Assembly: GCF_009758125.1 (NCBI RefSeq)
Contig: NZ_WRXO01000005.1
Span: 1-64,000 of the forward strand
Reading direction: 5' to 3'
Source of the DNA: Chitinophaga oryziterrae
GTDB lineage: Bacteria; Bacteroidota; Bacteroidia; Chitinophagales; Chitinophagaceae
DNA length: 64,000 bases
In this document: in pieces, positions 61,381 through 64,000 of the stretch
Layout: the number at the start of each line of letters is the position of its first letter
Position numbering within the stretch: the stretch's first letter is position 1
Notes under the pieces: generated by a model
Told to the model about the DNA's origin: nothing
Seen by the model: the letters and a program-made list of their open reading frames with translations, nothing else
The model's database searches: none
Translations under genes and position numbers: made by a program

Positions 61381-64000
61381 CTACTTCCCTACTTTCTGAG
61401 CCTGTGTTTTTGACGCACCTAATACGGCTTTGTATTCTTTCGGGAACACTTTCACAAAATGACGCAGCTGATTTTCCCAGTCCTTTAATATGAACTTAGC
61501 CACTGTACTGTTTGTGTATGCATGGTGTTTGGTAATCAGGTCCTGCAGGATAGCAGCATCTTCCTGGTCCAGCGGGTCCAGATCGATCATATCCTTATTA
61601 CAGCGACTTTCGAAAGTCCCTTTCACATCATATACATAAGCAATACCTCCACTCATACCAGCACCGAAGTTGCGGCCTGTTTCTCCCAGTATCACTGCTT
61701 TACCGCCGGTCATATATTCACAACCGTGATCGCCAACACCTTCTGTTACGATGGTAGCTCCCGAGTTACGTACGCAGAAACGTTCTCCTGCTTTACCGCG
61801 GATGTAGGCTTCTCCGGAAGTTGCTCCATAGAATGCCACGTTACCGGCAATGATATTTTCTTCTGCTTTGAAACCAGCTTCCGCATGTGGGAAGAGGATC
61901 AGTTTTGCGCCGGAAAGACCTTTACCAAAATAGTCGTTTGCTTCCCCTTCCAGTTCCAGGGTAACACCTTTGGTATTAAAGGCACCGAAACTCTGGCCGG
62001 CGGAACCTACAAACTTGTAGTGGATAGTATCTTCCGGTAAACCATCACCCTTGTAACGTTTGGATATTTCATTACTGAGGATAGTTCCTGTAGCACGATC
62101 TGTATTCTTTACTGTAAACTGCTGATATACACGTGATTTCTTTTCGAGCGCCGGCTGTGCTGCTTTCAGCAACTGCCAGTCGATCACTTCACTGATACCA
62201 TGGTCCTGTTCTTCCTGTTTGTACAGGCCTACTTCAGGACCAGCAGGTTCTTTATACAATACCTGGGAAAGATCGAGGTGTTTGTATTTCCAGTGGGTGA
62301 TGTTTTCACGTACCTGTAAGTTATCTACCTGGCCAACCATTTCAACAACGGTACGGAAACCAAGGTCCGCCATTATCTCACGGAATTCTTCTACCAGGAA
62401 GTTGAAGAGGTTCACTACGTTTTCAGCATCCCCGTTAAAGCGTTTGCGCAGTTCAGGGTCCTGAGTAGCTACACCCACAGGGCAGGTATTCAGATGGCAT
62501 TTACGCATCATGATACAACCTTCTGCAACCAGTGCAGCAGTAGCCACACCCCATTCTTCAGCACCTAACAAAGTAGCGATAGCGATATCGCGGCCTGTTT
62601 TCAGCTGACCATCTGTCTGTACCACCACGCGGCTGCGCAGTTTGTTCTTTACCAGTGTCTGATGTGTTTCTGCCAGACCCAATTCCCATGGTAAGCCGGC
62701 ATGTTTTACAGAACTGATTGGAGAAGCACCGGTACCACCATCATGACCAGCGATCAGTACCACATCTGCCTTGGCTTTTGCCACCCCGGCAGCGATCGTA
62801 CCAACCCCGGCTTTGGATACCAGTTTAACACTGATACGTGCAGCACGGTTAGCATTCTTCAGGTCAAATATTAACTGTGCAAGATCTTCGATAGAGTAAA
62901 TGTCGTGATGCGGTGGAGGGGAGATCAATCCTACTCCTGGTGTAGAGTGGCGCACTTTCGCGATCCATTCGTCTACCTTATGGCCGGGCAACTGGCCACC
63001 CTCTCCGGGTTTTGCACCCTGTGCCATTTTGATCTGGAGCTCGTCCGCATTGGTGAGGTAGTTGCTGGTAACACCGAAACGGGCACTGGCAACCTGTTTG
63101 ATAGAAGAGCGCATGCTATCACCGTTAGGTAATTTCTCATAGCGCATTTCATCTTCCCCACCTTCTCCTGTATTGCTCTTGGCTCCGATACGGTTCATTG
63201 CAATGGCCAGGGTAGAGTGAGCCTCGTGAGAGATAGAACCGAAGCTCATCGCACCGGTAGCGAAACGCTTCAGGATGCTTTGTGCAGATTCTACTTCTTC
63301 AATAGGAACAGAAGGACGGGTACGTTTGAAAGCAAAGAGGCTGCGCAGGGTGGCTGCTTTCTCGCTCTGATCGTTTACCGACTTCGAATATTTCTTGAAT
63401 ATGCTGTAATCGCCCATACGGGTAGCATATTGCAAAAGGTGAATAGTAGTTGGATTAAAGAGATGGAATTCGCCTTTACGTTTCCACTGATATACACCAC
63501 CTGTAGTGAGGCGTTGTACCGGTGTTTCTTTACGGCCATATCCCATCCAGTGTTTTGCCAGTGTTTCGCGGGCAATTTCATCCAGGCCCATACCCTGTAA
63601 GCGGGAAACGGCACCGGTGAAGTATTTATCTACTACCAGGCGGTTGATACCCAGTATTTCAAAGATCTGTGCACCCTGGTAAGATTGCAGGGTAGAAATT
63701 CCCATTTTAGAGAATACTTTCAGCAAACCTTCGCATACTGCCTTGATGTAATTCTTTTTCAGTTTGTCTACGTCCTGGTCTGTTTCCAGCTTTCCGTTGA
63801 TCTTCATATCACGAATGGTGCTGAGAGCCAGGTAAGGGTTGATGGCGGTAACGCCAAAGCCCAGCAGACAAGCGTAGTGATGTACTTCCCATACGTCACC
63901 GGCTTCTACGATGAGGCCTACCTGGCCGCGGTATCCTTTGCGGATCAGGTGGTGATGTACTGCGGAAGCAGCCAGGATGGAAGGGATGGCAGCATGTTCG
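61381..64000 (-). CDS. gltB: Glutamate synthase large subunit (partial, 5' end outside window)
   Basis: The last about 873 residues of a ~1500-residue protein; the frame is open to the window edge (upstream text GFGVTAINPYLALSTIRDMK), so the ATG at 63807 is internal. It makes two glutamates from glutamine and 2-oxoglutarate. Present: the FMN-binding synthase domain (KSNTGEGGEDEMRYEKLPNG; RHSTPGVGLISPPPHHDIYS; IAGHDGGTGASPISSVKHAG), the [3Fe-4S] Cys set (MMRKCHLNTCPVGVATQDPE and the upstream EGCIM), and the C-terminal G-x-x-G-x-x-x-G beta-helix (MTGGKAVILGETGRNFGAGM). The glutaminase domain is beyond the window. Confidence 0.96.
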   Translation of the reverse strand, partial: EHAAIPSILAASAVHHHLIRKGYRGQVGLIVEAGDVWEVHHYACLLGFGVTAINPYLALSTIRDMKINGKLETDQDVDKLKKNYIKAVCEGLLKVFSKMGISTLQSYQGAQIFEILGINRLVVDKYFTGAVSRLQGMGLDEIARETLAKHWMGYGRKETPVQRLTTGGVYQWKRKGEFHLFNPTTIHLLQYATRMGDYSIFKKYSKSVNDQSEKAATLRSLFAFKRTRPSVPIEEVESAQSILKRFATGAMSFGSISHEAHSTLAIAMNRIGAKSNTGEGGEDEMRYEKLPNGDSMRSSIKQVASARFGVTSNYLTNADELQIKMAQGAKPGEGGQLPGHKVDEWIAKVRHSTPGVGLISPPPHHDIYSIEDLAQLIFDLKNANRAARISVKLVSKAGVGTIAAGVAKAKADVVLIAGHDGGTGASPISSVKHAGLPWELGLAETHQTLVKNKLRSRVVVQTDGQLKTGRDIAIATLLGAEEWGVATAALVAEGCIMMRKCHLNTCPVGVATQDPELRKRFNGDAENVVNLFNFLVEEFREIMADLGFRTVVEMVGQVDNLQVRENITHWKYKHLDLSQVLYKEPAGPEVGLYKQEEQDHGISEVIDWQLLKAAQPALEKKSRVYQQFTVKNTDRATGTILSNEISKRYKGDGLPEDTIHYKFVGSAGQSFGAFNTKGVTLELEGEANDYFGKGLSGAKLILFPHAEAGFKAEENIIAGNVAFYGATSGEAYIRGKAGERFCVRNSGATIVTEGVGDHGCEYMTGGKAVILGETGRNFGAGMSGGIAYVYDVKGTFESRCNKDMIDLDPLDQEDAAILQDLITKHHAYTNSTVAKFILKDWENQLRHFVKVFPKEYKAVLGASKTQAQKVGK

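Noticed and set aside
61381..63807. Complete gltB starting at ATG 63807
   Set aside because: The frame is open upstream to the window edge with clear glutamate synthase text, so this ATG is internal.

Overview
The window looks like the chromosome of a Bacteroidota species, most likely a Chitinophaga-like member of the Chitinophagaceae. Evidence: TAnnTTTG-type -7 promoter boxes, a TamB/TamL pair in which the Omp85 partner is a lipoprotein, a DUF2480 protein, many SPII lipoproteins, and moderate A+T content. No database search was run; family assignments rest on motifs I recognise.

Region 1 (1 to about 16,940) is most of one arm of an integrated mobile element, visibly richer in G+C than its surroundings. 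It starts inside an IS21-like insertion sequence that has cut a P4-type integrase. It then carries a broken HTH gene with two in-frame UGA codons at expected Trp positions, a toprim primase relative that has lost its metal-binding residues, and two small genes that each follow a copy of the same ~170-nt structured leader. A MobF relaxase, a VirD4-like coupling ATPase and a membrane protein form a mobilisation module. An AT-rich cargo gene, a run of small unknown genes, a serine recombinase module flanked by ~60-bp repeats and a Bacteroidota-type tyrosine integrase follow. The right border is a 3' fragment of tRNA-Phe(GAA) with its terminator at 16,893-16,977.

Region 2 (about 17,000-26,500) is a patchwork of accessory DNA: an AbiEi/AbiEii toxin-antitoxin pair, a truncated TOTE-type primase-helicase with three small downstream genes, a remnant and a complete zinc-type dehydrogenase with a divergent AraC regulator, an orphan zinc-ribbon protein, and a 36-bp perfect inverted repeat made of 11-bp units. 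Short repeats bracket the sub-modules.

Region 3 (26,500-44,976) is mostly core: a lipoprotein, rpiA, an MFS/carotenoid-like membrane operon, a 1544-aa DUF4011 helicase-nuclease of the Hhe-like defence type, cardiolipin synthase, a lactonase, mnmG, ybeY, feoA, an AraC/SDR pair and nadA. Two perfect parS palindromes lie between mnmG and ybeY.

Region 4 (44,977-45,738) is a gene-free, AT-rich interval with five perfect DnaA boxes and at least six near matches. It is a strong candidate for the chromosomal replication origin, 4 kb from the parS pair. Genes on its left point left and the two genes on its right point right.

Region 5 (45,739-64,000) is core: a PpiD/SurA-like chaperone, DUF2480, CorA, an imelysin-like domain protein, RlpA, the TamB-TamL envelope system, and gltD-gltB (gltB runs off the window).
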